64,000 nt of DNA from NCBI GenBank assembly GCA_027451885.1, contig DAIDHX010000052.1, positions 1 to 64,000 on the forward strand, written 5' to 3'. The notes below the pieces were generated by a model that worked only from the letters and a program-made list of their open reading frames with translations, was not told where the DNA came from and ran no database searches. Of this stretch, positions 12,224 through 21,435 are shown in pieces. Position numbers and translations under genes: made by a program. This DNA is from Planctomycetales bacterium. Its GTDB lineage: Bacteria; Planctomycetota; Planctomycetia; Isosphaerales; Isosphaeraceae. The number at the start of each line of letters is the position of its first letter. The first letter of the stretch is position 1.

Positions 12224-12371
12224 GCTGGATCGAGGGAGTCGAGCGGATCGAGGCGGATTCGTGGATATGTGCCGGGGTGTTCGCCAGGCTGGATTGGGCG
12301 GCGGCCGGAGCCTGGCGGGCAGAGGCTGGCCGATTCGGTTGCGGTGCGGTCGCGGGTGCGCCGCGGCGGGA

Positions 12372-15300
12372 TCAATCTCCACGCCTGAGAAACGCGATCA
12401 GGTCAGCCATGTCCTGGATGTTTATCTCTTTCTCAAGCCCTTCGGGCATGAGCGAACGCCCGGTCGAGCGGATCTCGTCGATCTCGGACCGCAGGAGCAG
12501 GTCTTCCGCGCCCTCAGCGCGGCGGAGCTTGACGGTGGTTGCGGTTTCACCGGCGAGCAGGCCGGAGAAGACTTGCCCGCGCCTGTTTGACGCGGCAAGC
12601 ACCATGAAGTCCGCCTCGATGCTCCGGTTGGGGTCGAGCACGTCGATGAGAATCGCCTCTGGTCCGCGACCGGCCACGCCCGCGAGATCCGGGCCGACGC
12701 GATGCCCCACGCCGCGGTGTGCATGGCACGTCTGGCAGTTCTTCGCGAAGACGGCACGGCCGCGATTGAAGTCGCCTTTGAGCTGGAGCGCGGCACGATA
12801 GCGCGCGATCACCGCGGATCGATCCGCGGGAGCAAAGCGCTTGAGCACGGCCGACGCGCGATTGCGCAAGGTGATGTCAGGCAGATGGGTTAGCCGATCG
12901 CGGACCACGGCATCAAGTTCGGCGGGGGAGACAATCTGCTCTTCAAGCGCCCGCACGATGGAACCAGCGAGTGCCGGTGAGCCGGCAATCGCCGCGATGA
13001 GTTCCCTGCGTGTGGCCAGGGTCAACGAAGGCCAGAGCTCGAGCGTTGCACCGGCAAGCGCGGGCCGCTCGACACGCGCCACGGCACGCGCAGCGGCAAG
13101 CTGGATCGCAACCGGCTGGCTCGCGGCCAGCAAGCTCGGAATCGCTCGCTCCGCCAGGTCGGGCCGACCGCGAGTGAGAACGTCGAGCGCAGCCATCCGA
13201 TCCGGCAAGGCGCGATTCGAGGACGCGGCTGTTGCGGCGATCTCCCACAGATTGCTCAGCCGGACGACGGCACCCTTGAGCGCAGCCGGAGGGGTTGCCA
13301 CAAGCGTCTTGAGCGGCTTGCCTGCGCGGTCGAGTCCATCCGCCAGCCCCGCGAGCAGCGTGAGCGCATCGCCTGGGGCGTTCGCGCTTTGGTCCGCAAT
13401 CCGATCGAAAAGCCGCGCCAGTTCGGCCTCGCGATCCCGCGCACCGACGATCGCCGCGGCTTGTGCCAGGAGCTCTGTCCTGCCCGCCGACGGTGCGATC
13501 TGGTCGCAGCTCGAGATGAATTCCAGGGCCGATTCCGCGAGTCCGCAGAGGATCGCCAGCCGCATCCAGGGGTCGGCCGCGTCGCGTGCGGCAAGCTTGC
13601 TGAGCAGCGCCAGCACTCCTGGCTGGTCCTTGACGCGCGCTCCAAGCGCAAGGGCAGCGCGGAAACGAACGCGGATGTCCGGGTCGTCCGCCAGCCGCTC
13701 GACCACATCGTTTTGTAACCAGAGAGATGCATATGAATAGCGATCCATGCAGAGCGCCTGGACACGCAGTCTGGGATCGGGATCGGCCGCGAGTTTTGCC
13801 AGCTTTGCCGCCGAGACCCCGGCGGGATCCGCGCCCATGATCGTCCACAGAGCATGGACCCGGGCGCGGGCATTGGGGGCGTTTTCGAAGGCCGCCGCGA
13901 GCGCGGGGGTGCTCGATGCCTGCGCGCGATGTTCGACCAGCCGCTCGATCATCCCACGCTCGACGAGCAGCCGCTGCGCAGTCATCCGCCACCAGGCGTT
14001 GCGGTGGCCGAGCAGCGCGACGAGCTCCGGATCGCCCGCCGCGCGCAGCCGCGGACAGGCGCTCGCCGCGGTCGAGCGCTTCGGCCTGATGCGCCAGATC
14101 CGCCCGCGATCATGCCAGCGGCGGAAGTCGACCCCTTCCCGCGCGGGGCCAGGCACGAACTCAGGGTGTTCGACCAGCTCGCGATACATGTCAACCACGT
14201 AGAGCCCGCCGTCGGGGCCGTTCGCCAGGTTGACCGGCCGAAACGCCGGGTCGCTCGAGGCCAGGAATTCTCGGTTTTGCTCCACACGCCTGGCCACCGA
14301 GGCCACCCCAGCCGGCTCGAGCACGCGGCGGTGCACCAGGTTCGCCAGCGGCTCGCACACGAAGGCGTTGCCGTGGTAAGGCCCGGGCAGCAAGCCGCCG
14401 CGTTCGATGATCGGCCCGCAACTGGCGTTGAAGAACGCCGTCGACTCGCGGTTGAATCGCGGCTGCGGCGGGCTGATGGGGAAGATCCGGCCGCCGTCGG
14501 TGAGATCAAGAATATCAGCAACCGTTGAAGTCTCGGCCAGGTAAGGATTGCGGTCGAGCCATTCCTGCTCGAGCACAACCTCGCGGATCGGCACGGTGTT
14601 CCACGAAGGATACCGGCGGCCCCAGTCGTCATGCGGCAGCCCGAACTGGCTGAAGCCGGCGATCGCCTCAATCCGGGACGCCGCGACCGATCGTTGCGCA
14701 CCCTCGCCGCGCGGCACGAGCTGGAACCGCAAATCGCGCCTGCGCATCGAGACCGCCTTTGCCGGCGGGTCTTCCGGCCTACGGATCTGCCCATCGCTGC
14801 GCCCGTTGGCCACATAGATCCAGTTGTCGAGCCCCCAGGTGAGACCATTGGCGCGAAGCTGGGTGTTCCCCTCGCCAAACCCCGTGAGAATTGCCTGGCG
14901 AATCTCGGCTTTTCCGTCGCCGTCGGCGTCGCGTAGATACCAGAGACTGGGCGCGGCGGTGACAAGCAGGCCGCCATGGCAGGGGAGCACGCTGTTCGGA
15001 AACGGCAAGCCCTCGGCAAAGATGGTCGCGTGCTCATATCGTCCGTCGCCATTGCGATCCTCGAGCATGCGAATCCGCCCCGCGGTCCTGGCGTCCGGGT
15101 AGTCGAGCATCTCGGCCACGAACAAACGCCCGTCCTCGTCCCAGGCGATCGCCACGGGGCTGGCAACATCAGGTTCGGCGGCGACCAGCTCAATTGTGAG
15201 CTCGGGGTCGGCCAGAACAAACGAGGCCCGCTCCTCGGCCGGCGGACGCGGAGGCGCGGAGGGGCCGTCCGCGCGCGACCCCTTCGAAAACACGCCCATC

Positions 15301-15416
15301 AAGAGTGCAACGTACAGGCTCGCGAGCCAGATCACCGCGGTCCTGGTCCCGCGTGGACGCCGGCTCAGGCCGGCACGTTTCGCGCTTATCATCACTGCGC
15401 CTCGTGGGTACGGCAT
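12372..15416 (-). CDS. PVC-type heme-binding CxxCH protein (membrane-bound dehydrogenase-like)
   Basis: 1014 aa. Order: signal peptide or anchor (hydrophobic VIWLASLYVALLMGVF, near residues 27-42), a beta-propeller of the planctomycete membrane-bound dehydrogenase family (about 60-450; VASPVAIAWDEDGRLFVAEM, NGPDGGLYVVDMYRE), an alpha-solenoid with HEAT-like repeats (about 470-870), and a C-terminal cytochrome c-like domain with one CQTCH heme site, the later Met ligand probably in RSLMPEG. This architecture is expanded in planctomycetes and is thought to act in periplasmic or outer-compartment redox degradation. The substrate is unknown. ATG 15416 is given; ATG 15392 has a better spaced GAGG and would remove 8 residues. 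Confidence 0.9.
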   Translation of the reverse strand: MPYPRGAVMISAKRAGLSRRPRGTRTAVIWLASLYVALLMGVFSKGSRADGPSAPPRPPAEERASFVLADPELTIELVAAEPDVASPVAIAWDEDGRLFVAEMLDYPDARTAGRIRMLEDRNGDGRYEHATIFAEGLPFPNSVLPCHGGLLVTAAPSLWYLRDADGDGKAEIRQAILTGFGEGNTQLRANGLTWGLDNWIYVANGRSDGQIRRPEDPPAKAVSMRRRDLRFQLVPRGEGAQRSVAASRIEAIAGFSQFGLPHDDWGRRYPSWNTVPIREVVLEQEWLDRNPYLAETSTVADILDLTDGGRIFPISPPQPRFNRESTAFFNASCGPIIERGGLLPGPYHGNAFVCEPLANLVHRRVLEPAGVASVARRVEQNREFLASSDPAFRPVNLANGPDGGLYVVDMYRELVEHPEFVPGPAREGVDFRRWHDRGRIWRIRPKRSTAASACPRLRAAGDPELVALLGHRNAWWRMTAQRLLVERGMIERLVEHRAQASSTPALAAAFENAPNARARVHALWTIMGADPAGVSAAKLAKLAADPDPRLRVQALCMDRYSYASLWLQNDVVERLADDPDIRVRFRAALALGARVKDQPGVLALLSKLAARDAADPWMRLAILCGLAESALEFISSCDQIAPSAGRTELLAQAAAIVGARDREAELARLFDRIADQSANAPGDALTLLAGLADGLDRAGKPLKTLVATPPAALKGAVVRLSNLWEIAATAASSNRALPDRMAALDVLTRGRPDLAERAIPSLLAASQPVAIQLAAARAVARVERPALAGATLELWPSLTLATRRELIAAIAGSPALAGSIVRALEEQIVSPAELDAVVRDRLTHLPDITLRNRASAVLKRFAPADRSAVIARYRAALQLKGDFNRGRAVFAKNCQTCHAHRGVGHRVGPDLAGVAGRGPEAILIDVLDPNRSIEADFMVLAASNRRGQVFSGLLAGETATTVKLRRAEGAEDLLLRSEIDEIRSTGRSLMPEGLEKEINIQDMADLIAFLRRGD

Positions 15417-15480
15417 TTCCTCTCACCCCCTCAGCATAGCAGCAGAGCCAGCAAGCGGAGCAGACACGAACGCCCACCGC

Positions 15481-15553
15481 GCCCGGCCGCCGTGCCCTTG
15501 AGCTGAAAACGAAGCGCGCCCGGCCGCCGTGCCCTTGAACTGAAAACGAAGCG
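15481..15553. repeat. Two-copy tandem repeat, 37-bp period
   Basis: Copies at 15481-15517 and 15518-15553 begin GCCCGGCCGCCGTGCCCTTG and differ at about one base. They lie in the intergenic region between the PVC cytochrome gene and the aldo/keto reductase gene, which are transcribed away from each other. Confidence 0.75.
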
Positions 15554-15595
15554 ACTGCCACCAGCGCAACGAACCAGCCCGGGAAGGCTTGTCTT

Positions 15596-15612
15596 TACTA
15601 AACGGTTTAGTA
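15596..15612. promoter_or_regulatory. TetR-type operator palindrome upstream of the aldo/keto reductase
   Basis: TACTAAACGGTTTAGTA is a perfect 17-bp palindrome (8-bp arms, one central base). ACTAAAC/GTTTAGT half-sites are typical of TetR-family repressors in many bacteria. The site lies 66 bp before the proposed start at 15678. No TetR gene is in the window, so the regulator must be encoded elsewhere. Its position also argues against a start codon at 15615. Confidence 0.6.
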
Positions 15613-15677
15613 GAATGGTTCGTGATTTCCGTGGAGCGGGGTTTGATCCTGGTGCATTTTCGAAGGGATTTGACGGC

Positions 15678-16580
15678 ATGAACAGGCATATGCTCGGGGG
15701 CCGGTTCACATTTCCCGGCGCGTCGCTTGCGGTGAATCGGCTGGGCTATGGGGCGATGCAGTTGGCGGGTCCGGGTGTGTGGGGACCGCCGCGGGATCGG
15801 GCGGGCGCGGTGGCCGTGCTGCGTGAGGCGGTTTCGGCTGGAGTGAACCATATCGACACGTCTGATTTTTACGGCCCGCACGTGACGAACCAGATCATTC
15901 GCGAGGCGCTTCATCCGTATCCTGACGGGCTGGTGATTACCACGAAGGTTGGCGCCCGGCGTGGCGAGGGGGGCACATGGCTGCCGGCGTGGAGCGGCGA
16001 GGAGCTTACGCGGGCCGTGCATGATAATCTGCGCAATCTCGGTCTTGATGTGCTGGATGTCGTGAACCTGAGAAGCATGCACGGTGTTGAACCGAGCGAG
16101 GGTTCGATCGAGGCGCCTCTCGCGGCCCTGGCTGAGCTCAAGCGGAAGGGGTTGGTGCGACACATCGGCGTGAGCTGTGTCACTCCGGCTCAGTTGGCGG
16201 AAGCGATCGGAATCACGCCGATCGTCTGCGTGCAGAATCATTACAACCTGGTGCACCGCCATGACGATGCGATGATTGACGATCTTGCTGCGCGGGGCAT
16301 TGCGTTTGTTCCGTATTTTCCTGTCGGCGGGTTCAAGCCGCTCCAGTCGGCAACGCTTTCGGACATTGCAAGGCGTATCGGCTCAACCCCGGTTCAGGTG
16401 GCACTTGCCTGGCTCTTGCGCCGCGCACCCAACATCCTGCTCATTCCCGGCACGTCCTCGGTGGGCCACTTGCGTGAGAACATGGCCGCGGGGCAACTGG
16501 AGCTCGCGCCTGAGATCTACGCGGAGCTCGACGGCATCGCCGCGCTGGGCGGGGCGGCCGCTTCGCCGTTCGTGCATTAA
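15678..16580 (+). CDS. pdxI: Aldo/keto reductase, PdxI/YdbC-like
   Basis: About 300 aa, one NADPH-binding TIM barrel. It closely follows the pattern I know from E. coli YdbC (PdxI, pyridoxal reductase): RLGYGAMQLAGPG, GPPRDR, NHIDTSDFYGPHVTNQIIREAL, NLGLDVLDVVNLR and NILLIPGTSSV-LRENMAA. Catalytic Asp and Tyr are in DTSDFYG and Lys in ITTKVG. The place of the usual catalytic His is Arg in VVNLRSM, as in YdbC, so this is a subfamily trait. The likely reaction is NADPH-dependent reduction of pyridoxal to pyridoxine; another small aldehyde is possible. ATG 15678 has AAGGG about 10 nt upstream; a longer start at 15615 would overlap the operator. Confidence 0.8.
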   Translation: MNRHMLGGRFTFPGASLAVNRLGYGAMQLAGPGVWGPPRDRAGAVAVLREAVSAGVNHIDTSDFYGPHVTNQIIREALHPYPDGLVITTKVGARRGEGGTWLPAWSGEELTRAVHDNLRNLGLDVLDVVNLRSMHGVEPSEGSIEAPLAALAELKRKGLVRHIGVSCVTPAQLAEAIGITPIVCVQNHYNLVHRHDDAMIDDLAARGIAFVPYFPVGGFKPLQSATLSDIARRIGSTPVQVALAWLLRRAPNILLIPGTSSVGHLRENMAAGQLELAPEIYAELDGIAALGGAAASPFVH

Positions 16581-16870
16581 GAAACGCCGGCGATCGCTTG
16601 CAGCCGGCTTCCGTGATCTGGACCGTCCCGCGCTCAAGCGCACGGGCAGCAGGCGCTTGAACGGCCGCATGTGTCGCAGACGCCATGCGCCGACCGCTCC
16701 GGATCAAACGATTCTCCGCGGGGCGCCGAGCGTAGCGGCAAGGCACGCCGGCACGCACGCGCCGAGGCGGGTTCTGGGGTATCCGCCAGCGCGGGGCGAG
16801 GTTTATAAAAGAGACTCCGCGAAAACACCGACTCTGGCTGTTTCGTGGCCGGCCGCGGAGTCTCGATCGC

Positions 16871-18109
16871 ATGCTGCGCTTTGCCTGGCAGAATCTGATC
16901 ACGCGGCCGACGCGCACGATCCTGGCGGTGTCAGGGCTCACCATCCCCATCCTGGCGATCCTGGGGCTTTTCTCGCTGACGAACGGCATTCGGGCCCTGA
17001 TGGGCAACACCCTGGCGCGGATGAACGGGCTCATGATCATGAGCGAAAACTCGCCCGCGCCGGTTTTCAGCGATTTGCCCGCGGCCATGGGGGACGAGTT
17101 CAAGAAGATCAAGGGAACGCGCATGGTCGCGCCCGAGATCTGGAAAATCTGCCCGCAGCTCGAGGGCCGAAACCTGCTCGCCAGGGCCGCGACCCGCATG
17201 TTCACGGGCAGGGGGGACCAGAAGTTCTCAAGCTTTGCCGAGACGATCATGATCGAGGGGCAGTCGCTCCCCGAGCATTTGAACCTCAAAAGCGGCGTTT
17301 ACGAGCAGGGGATTTTGCCGCGTGAGAAGGGGGGCGGCCGGTTTCTGCGGCTGGAGGATATTGGCCAGCCGCGCGTGCTGATCAGCACCAAGATCGCGCG
17401 CGACTATCCCGGCGCTGACGGCAAGCCCAAGCAAGTTGGGGAGACGCTGCACATCGGCGGCAAGCCGTTTGAGATCATTGGCATCTACGAGACCGGCTCG
17501 TTCCTGGTCGATATGACGGTGGTCATGGAAATCACCACGGCGCGGAAGCTGCTGGGGATCGGCGAGGAAACGGTCTCCACGTTCTACATCGAGCCGGACC
17601 ATGTGACTGATTTGAACCTGCTTTCCGAGCGGATCCGCCAGCAGATCGAGGGTGTGCAGGTCAAGAGCATGTCGCAATTCAACGTGCAGGTGGGCAACAT
17701 CATGGGGCGGCTTGATCTCTTCTTGCTGCTGACGGTGAGCCTTGCGCTTCTGGTGGGTGCGGTGGGGATCGCGAATACGATGCTCACAAGCGCGATGGAG
17801 CGGATTGTGGAGTTCGGCGTGATGCGGGCGAACGGCTGGACCAGGCGGGACGTGCTGGGGCTTGTCACGGTGGAAAGCGCGCTTCTTGGGCTTTTGTCTG
17901 GCGTGCTGGCGGTGCTGGCGGCCGGCGGCGCAGTGGCGTTTGTGAACATGCTGCTCGCGAAGCTTGAGCTCCGGCTTGAGCTCTCGTTTGTGCTCGTGGC
18001 GGGCTCGGTCGCGGCGGCGGTCGCGATTGCGGTTGCCGCCGGTCTTTACCCAGCCTGGCGCGCTTCGCGCATGACCCCAATGGACGCGATCCGCAATGGC
18101 GCATCTTGA
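16871..18109 (+). CDS. ABC transporter permease, MacB/FtsX (LolC-like) family
   Basis: 412 aa. One N-terminal membrane segment (about 17-40, LAVSGLTIPILAILGLF), a large extracytoplasmic MacB-type periplasmic core domain (about 45-270), then three C-terminal membrane segments (about 285-310, 335-365, 375-400) forming the FtsX domain. The C-terminus PAWRASRMTPMDAIR is the standard end of these permeases. With the ATPase in the next gene it would form a mechanotransmission-type transporter acting on lipoproteins, lipids, peptides or small toxic molecules rather than a channel-like importer. ATG 16871 is preceded by GGAG at 10 nt. The last 14 nt overlap the ATPase gene, so the two are coupled. 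Confidence 0.88.
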   Translation: MLRFAWQNLITRPTRTILAVSGLTIPILAILGLFSLTNGIRALMGNTLARMNGLMIMSENSPAPVFSDLPAAMGDEFKKIKGTRMVAPEIWKICPQLEGRNLLARAATRMFTGRGDQKFSSFAETIMIEGQSLPEHLNLKSGVYEQGILPREKGGGRFLRLEDIGQPRVLISTKIARDYPGADGKPKQVGETLHIGGKPFEIIGIYETGSFLVDMTVVMEITTARKLLGIGEETVSTFYIEPDHVTDLNLLSERIRQQIEGVQVKSMSQFNVQVGNIMGRLDLFLLLTVSLALLVGAVGIANTMLTSAMERIVEFGVMRANGWTRRDVLGLVTVESALLGLLSGVLAVLAAGGAVAFVNMLLAKLELRLELSFVLVAGSVAAAVAIAVAAGLYPAWRASRMTPMDAIRNGAS

Positions 18110-18815
18110 GCCTGCCTCCACCGCCGCGACCGCCGAGGCGCAAAGCGCCGTCATGATTCGCGTGTCGAATCTGAAGAAGAGCTTCCAGAGCGGCGACGAA
18201 CTCGTGGAGGCACTTCGCGGCGTCGACCTTGAAATTGAACGTGGATCGTGCACCTTCATCGTGGGACCTTCGGGGTCGGGAAAAAGCACGCTGCTCTATC
18301 TGCTCGGCGCGCTTGACGAGCCAAGCTCCGGCGAAATCTCCATTGAGGGCCAGACCGTCACCGCGATGTCCGAGACGGATCGCGATCATTTTCGCCGCTC
18401 GCGGATCGGGTTTGTGTTCCAGCAGTTCAACCTGATTCCAAACCTTGACGCGGTGGGCAATGTGCTTCTGCCGTTCATTCCTACCGGCCTGAACAGGACG
18501 CTCCGGAACAAGGCCGTGGGCCTGCTCGAGGATGTGGGGCTGGGCCATCGGCTCAGGCACAGGCCATCCCGGCTTTCCGGCGGTCAGCAACAGCGCGTGG
18601 CGATCGCGCGGGCGCTCGTGAAGGATCCAGCGATTCTGCTCGCCGACGAGCCCACTGGGAACCTTGACCACAAGGGTGCTGACGAGATCTTCGAGATCCT
18701 GCGCAGAGAGCAGCGCGTGCACGGGCGCACGCTCGTGGTTGTTACTCACGACCGCCGATTCATCCGCGAAGGGGATCGGGTGATTGAGATTCTGGACGGC
18801 AAGATCGTTGCCTGA
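18096..18815 (+). CDS. ABC transporter ATP-binding protein, MacB/LolD family
   Basis: 239 aa. Walker A GPSGSGKST (near 54), Q-loop VFQQFNLIPNL, signature LSGGQQQRVAIARAL, Walker B ILLADEPTGNLD and the H-loop VVTHD are all present. VFQQFNLIPNL and DEPTGNLD place it in the LolD/MacB/FtsE group that partners four-helix permeases. It overlaps the upstream permease gene by 14 nt. The first 20 or so residues, rich in Ala and Thr, precede the domain and may be shorter if a later start is used. Confidence 0.93.
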   Translation: MAHLEPASTAATAEAQSAVMIRVSNLKKSFQSGDELVEALRGVDLEIERGSCTFIVGPSGSGKSTLLYLLGALDEPSSGEISIEGQTVTAMSETDRDHFRRSRIGFVFQQFNLIPNLDAVGNVLLPFIPTGLNRTLRNKAVGLLEDVGLGHRLRHRPSRLSGGQQQRVAIARALVKDPAILLADEPTGNLDHKGADEIFEILRREQRVHGRTLVVVTHDRRFIREGDRVIEILDGKIVA

Positions 18816-18931
18816 GGCGGTCTGGGGCGCTCGTGCCGACCGCGCGGCGGTTTGGCTATAATCCCCACCAGACCGGATCGGCCGGCCCCGTCTGGCCGCC
18901 AGGATTTCCAACCTTGCTCGGAGCCTTCCCC

Positions 18932-20176
18932 TTGAGCCTCCCTCGCACTCTTGCCGCACTCGTTTTGGCCGCGGCCGCCGGACTATCGCCGGCGCGCACG
19001 TTCGCACAGGCCCCCAAGGCCCATGCTGGCAAGCTCCCGTCGCTTGTCATCGAGCCCGCGTTCCCGAATCTCTCGTTCAATCGTCCGGTGGCGTTTGCCT
19101 ATCCGCCCAGGGACGAGGGGCGTTATTACGTGGCGGAACAACACACGGCCACGATCTATTCGTTTCCAACCGACCGCTCGACGCGTGAGAAGCAGCTCTT
19201 TCTCAAACTGCCGGACCCGATCCACCACGGCAATGAAGAGGGACTGCTCGGCCTGGCGTTTCATCCGAACTTTGCGGAAAACCGCTACTTTTTCGTCTAC
19301 TATTCGGCGGACGACCAGGGCAAGCGGCGGTCGGTGGTGTCGCGATTCCAGGCATCGCGAAGCTCCCCGTTGACGGCCGATGCGCGCAGTGAAAAGCGCA
19401 TCTGGATTTCAGCGGAGGATCCATACGAGAACCACAACGGCGGCACGATCGTGTTCGGGCCGGATGGTTACCTTTACATCACGCTCGGCGACGGAGGCGC
19501 GGCCGACGACCCGATGTCGAGCGGGCAGAACCCGCGCGACTGGTTCGGCTCGATTCTGCGGATCGACGTCGATCATCCCGCTGGCGGCAAGCCTTATGGC
19601 ATTCCGAAGGACAATCCCGCGGCGCGGTCGCCGCGTTACAAGCACTGGGCGCCTGAGGTCTATTGCATTGGCTTGCGGAATGTGTGGAAGTTCTCGTTCG
19701 ACCGCGAGACGGGGGAGTTGTGGGCGGGCGATGTGGGCCAGAATCTCTGGGAGATGGTTCACAAGATCGAGAACGGCGGCAATTACGGCTGGAGCATTCG
19801 CGAAGGTTTCCACGCGTTTCAGCCCCAGCGCAGGCAGCGCCCGGACCCTGCCGCGAAGATCTCGCTGCCGATTGCCGAGTATCCGCACGGGGCGAACCAG
19901 GGGCGCTCGGATACCGGGCTTTCGATCACCGGCGGTTATGTGTATCGCGGCAAGACGATTCCCGAATTGCGCGGAGTGTATGTTTACGGCGATTATGACT
20001 CGGGCCGGATCTGGGGGCTGCGTTACCAGGGCAAGCGCGTGACCGCCGAGGGGGAGCTGATCGACCTCAAGAACACCCGCAAGTTGAACATCGCGTCGTT
20101 TGCCGAGGATCGCGCGGGGGAGCTTTTGATTCTGGCCTTCGACGGCAAGATTTACACGCTCGCCGGGCGGCGTTAG
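18932..20176 (+). CDS. Secreted PQQ-dependent sugar dehydrogenase (GSDH family)
   Basis: About 414 aa. An N-terminal signal peptide (TLAALVLAAAAGLSPARTFAQ) is followed by a six-bladed beta-propeller of the glucose/sorbosone dehydrogenase family: YVAEQHTATIY, GLLGLAFHPNF, HNGGTIVFGPDGYLYITLGDGG, GSILRIDVDHP, GLRNVWKFSFD, ELWAGDVGQNLWEMV, NYGW, GVYVYGDYDSGRIW. Members oxidise aldoses or other secondary alcohols in the periplasm using PQQ; some planctomycete members may have lost this activity. The start is uncertain. TTG 18932 has GGAG 8 nt upstream and gives a compact signal peptide; TTG 18914 and GTG 18833 are alternatives in frame. It follows the ABC genes by 116 bp. Confidence 0.82.
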   Translation: MSLPRTLAALVLAAAAGLSPARTFAQAPKAHAGKLPSLVIEPAFPNLSFNRPVAFAYPPRDEGRYYVAEQHTATIYSFPTDRSTREKQLFLKLPDPIHHGNEEGLLGLAFHPNFAENRYFFVYYSADDQGKRRSVVSRFQASRSSPLTADARSEKRIWISAEDPYENHNGGTIVFGPDGYLYITLGDGGAADDPMSSGQNPRDWFGSILRIDVDHPAGGKPYGIPKDNPAARSPRYKHWAPEVYCIGLRNVWKFSFDRETGELWAGDVGQNLWEMVHKIENGGNYGWSIREGFHAFQPQRRQRPDPAAKISLPIAEYPHGANQGRSDTGLSITGGYVYRGKTIPELRGVYVYGDYDSGRIWGLRYQGKRVTAEGELIDLKNTRKLNIASFAEDRAGELLILAFDGKIYTLAGRR

Positions 20177-20179
20177 GCG

Positions 20180-21394
20180 CTAGCGCGCGCCCTCCCGCGC
20201 CACGCGCTCGACCGCGGCGAGGGCGCCTGCGAATTCGCGCCACAGGTCTTCCGGATCCTCGAGTCCGACCGAGATGCGTACCACACCGGGGACGATTCCC
20301 AGACGTTCGAGCGTCTGGGGATCTTGCCCGCGATGGCTCGTTGTGCAGGGGTGGCTGAGGGTCGTTTGCACATCCCCCAGGCTGGGGGCGAAGGGAATGC
20401 TGGGAAGCGCCCGCATGAAGGCGTCGACCTCGGCTCGGCCGCCGATCTCGATCGTGAGCATCGATCCCCCCGCGGACAGTAGCGCACCCGCACGCTGGGA
20501 GTCGGGATGTGAGTCGAGCAAGGGATACCAAACCCGCCTGACCCGCGGCTCGGCCTCAAATCGCTGCCCGAGCAGGTGCGCTGTGCGGGATGCGCGTTCC
20601 ATGCGCACGGGCAGAGTGGCCAGTCCGCGCAGCGCGAGCCAGCTTTCGAACGGGTTGCCCGTGAGCCCAAACGCGGCCGCCGTCGCGCGGGCGCCCTCCA
20701 CCAGCGGAGCCAGGCCCGCGACCACGCCGAGCGTGAGGTCGCTATGGCCGCCAATCATCTTGGTTGCGGAGTGAACCACAAGCGCTGCACCCTGCTCGAT
20801 CGGCCGGCAGATGACGGGCGCGAAGGTGTTGTCAACAATGAGCGGCACGCCCCAGGCACGGGCGGCAAGGGCGATGGATGCAAGATCAGCCACGCGGAGC
20901 AGGGGGTTGGAGAGGGTCTCGATCAGGATCGCGCGGGTGCGAGGCGTGATCTTGCTGGCGAGATCGCTCGGATTCGCGGCGTCGAAGGTGGTGTGCGTGA
21001 TCCCAAGCCGGGCCAGCTCGCGCGCGACGAGCACGGTCGTCTTGCCGTAAAGCTCGGCTGCCAGCAGCAGATGATCCCCCTGGCCCAGCAGCGGCAAGAT
21101 CGCCGCCGAGATCGCGGCCATGCCCGATGCGCAGACGAGCGCGGACTCCGCCCCTTCGAGCGCGGCGATCTTGGCGGCAAGCTGGTCGGCATTGGGATGG
21201 CGCTCGCGCGCGTAAATATAGCCCTGGGCCGAGCGATCGTAGAGCGCGTCCACATGCCCCAGATCTTGCGGGCAGTAGACGACCGCCAGCTCGAGAGGAG
21301 GAACCAGCGGCCGGCTCGATGTGTTGGCGGGCGCAGGGGCGCGGGCGCACAGGGTGTCCACCGAACGCGGCGTCGGTGCTTCGTCCGAGCTCAT
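20180..21394 (-). CDS. Cys/Met-metabolism PLP-dependent enzyme (cystathionine gamma-synthase/beta-lyase family)
   Basis: About 404 aa, fold-type I. PLP Lys is in HSATKMIGGHSD (near 213). Other family signs are GYIYARERHPNADQLAAKIAALEGAE, ASGMAAISAA, LYGKTT, ETLSNPLLRVADL and VDNTFAPV. Candidate reactions are cystathionine gamma-synthase, O-acyl-homoserine sulfhydrylase, cystathionine beta-lyase or methionine gamma-lyase; sequence alone does not choose between them. The start ATG 21394 has AGGA 8 nt before it; ATG 21409 is 5 codons earlier. It lies 41 bp downstream of the PP2C gene on the same strand. It is worth comparing with the SAM-riboswitch cluster at 50 kb, because both could act on activated homoserine. 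Confidence 0.82.
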   Translation of the reverse strand: MSSDEAPTPRSVDTLCARAPAPANTSSRPLVPPLELAVVYCPQDLGHVDALYDRSAQGYIYARERHPNADQLAAKIAALEGAESALVCASGMAAISAAILPLLGQGDHLLLAAELYGKTTVLVARELARLGITHTTFDAANPSDLASKITPRTRAILIETLSNPLLRVADLASIALAARAWGVPLIVDNTFAPVICRPIEQGAALVVHSATKMIGGHSDLTLGVVAGLAPLVEGARATAAAFGLTGNPFESWLALRGLATLPVRMERASRTAHLLGQRFEAEPRVRRVWYPLLDSHPDSQRAGALLSAGGSMLTIEIGGRAEVDAFMRALPSIPFAPSLGDVQTTLSHPCTTSHRGQDPQTLERLGIVPGVVRISVGLEDPEDLWREFAGALAAVERVAREGAR

Positions 21395-21435
21395 GGCGCG
21401 GGTCCTCATGCCTCGGGCGTGCGCGGTCGCAACGC

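Noticed and set aside
18854-18859. TATAAT just inside the extended sugar dehydrogenase frame
   Set aside because: No -35 at a workable distance was found.
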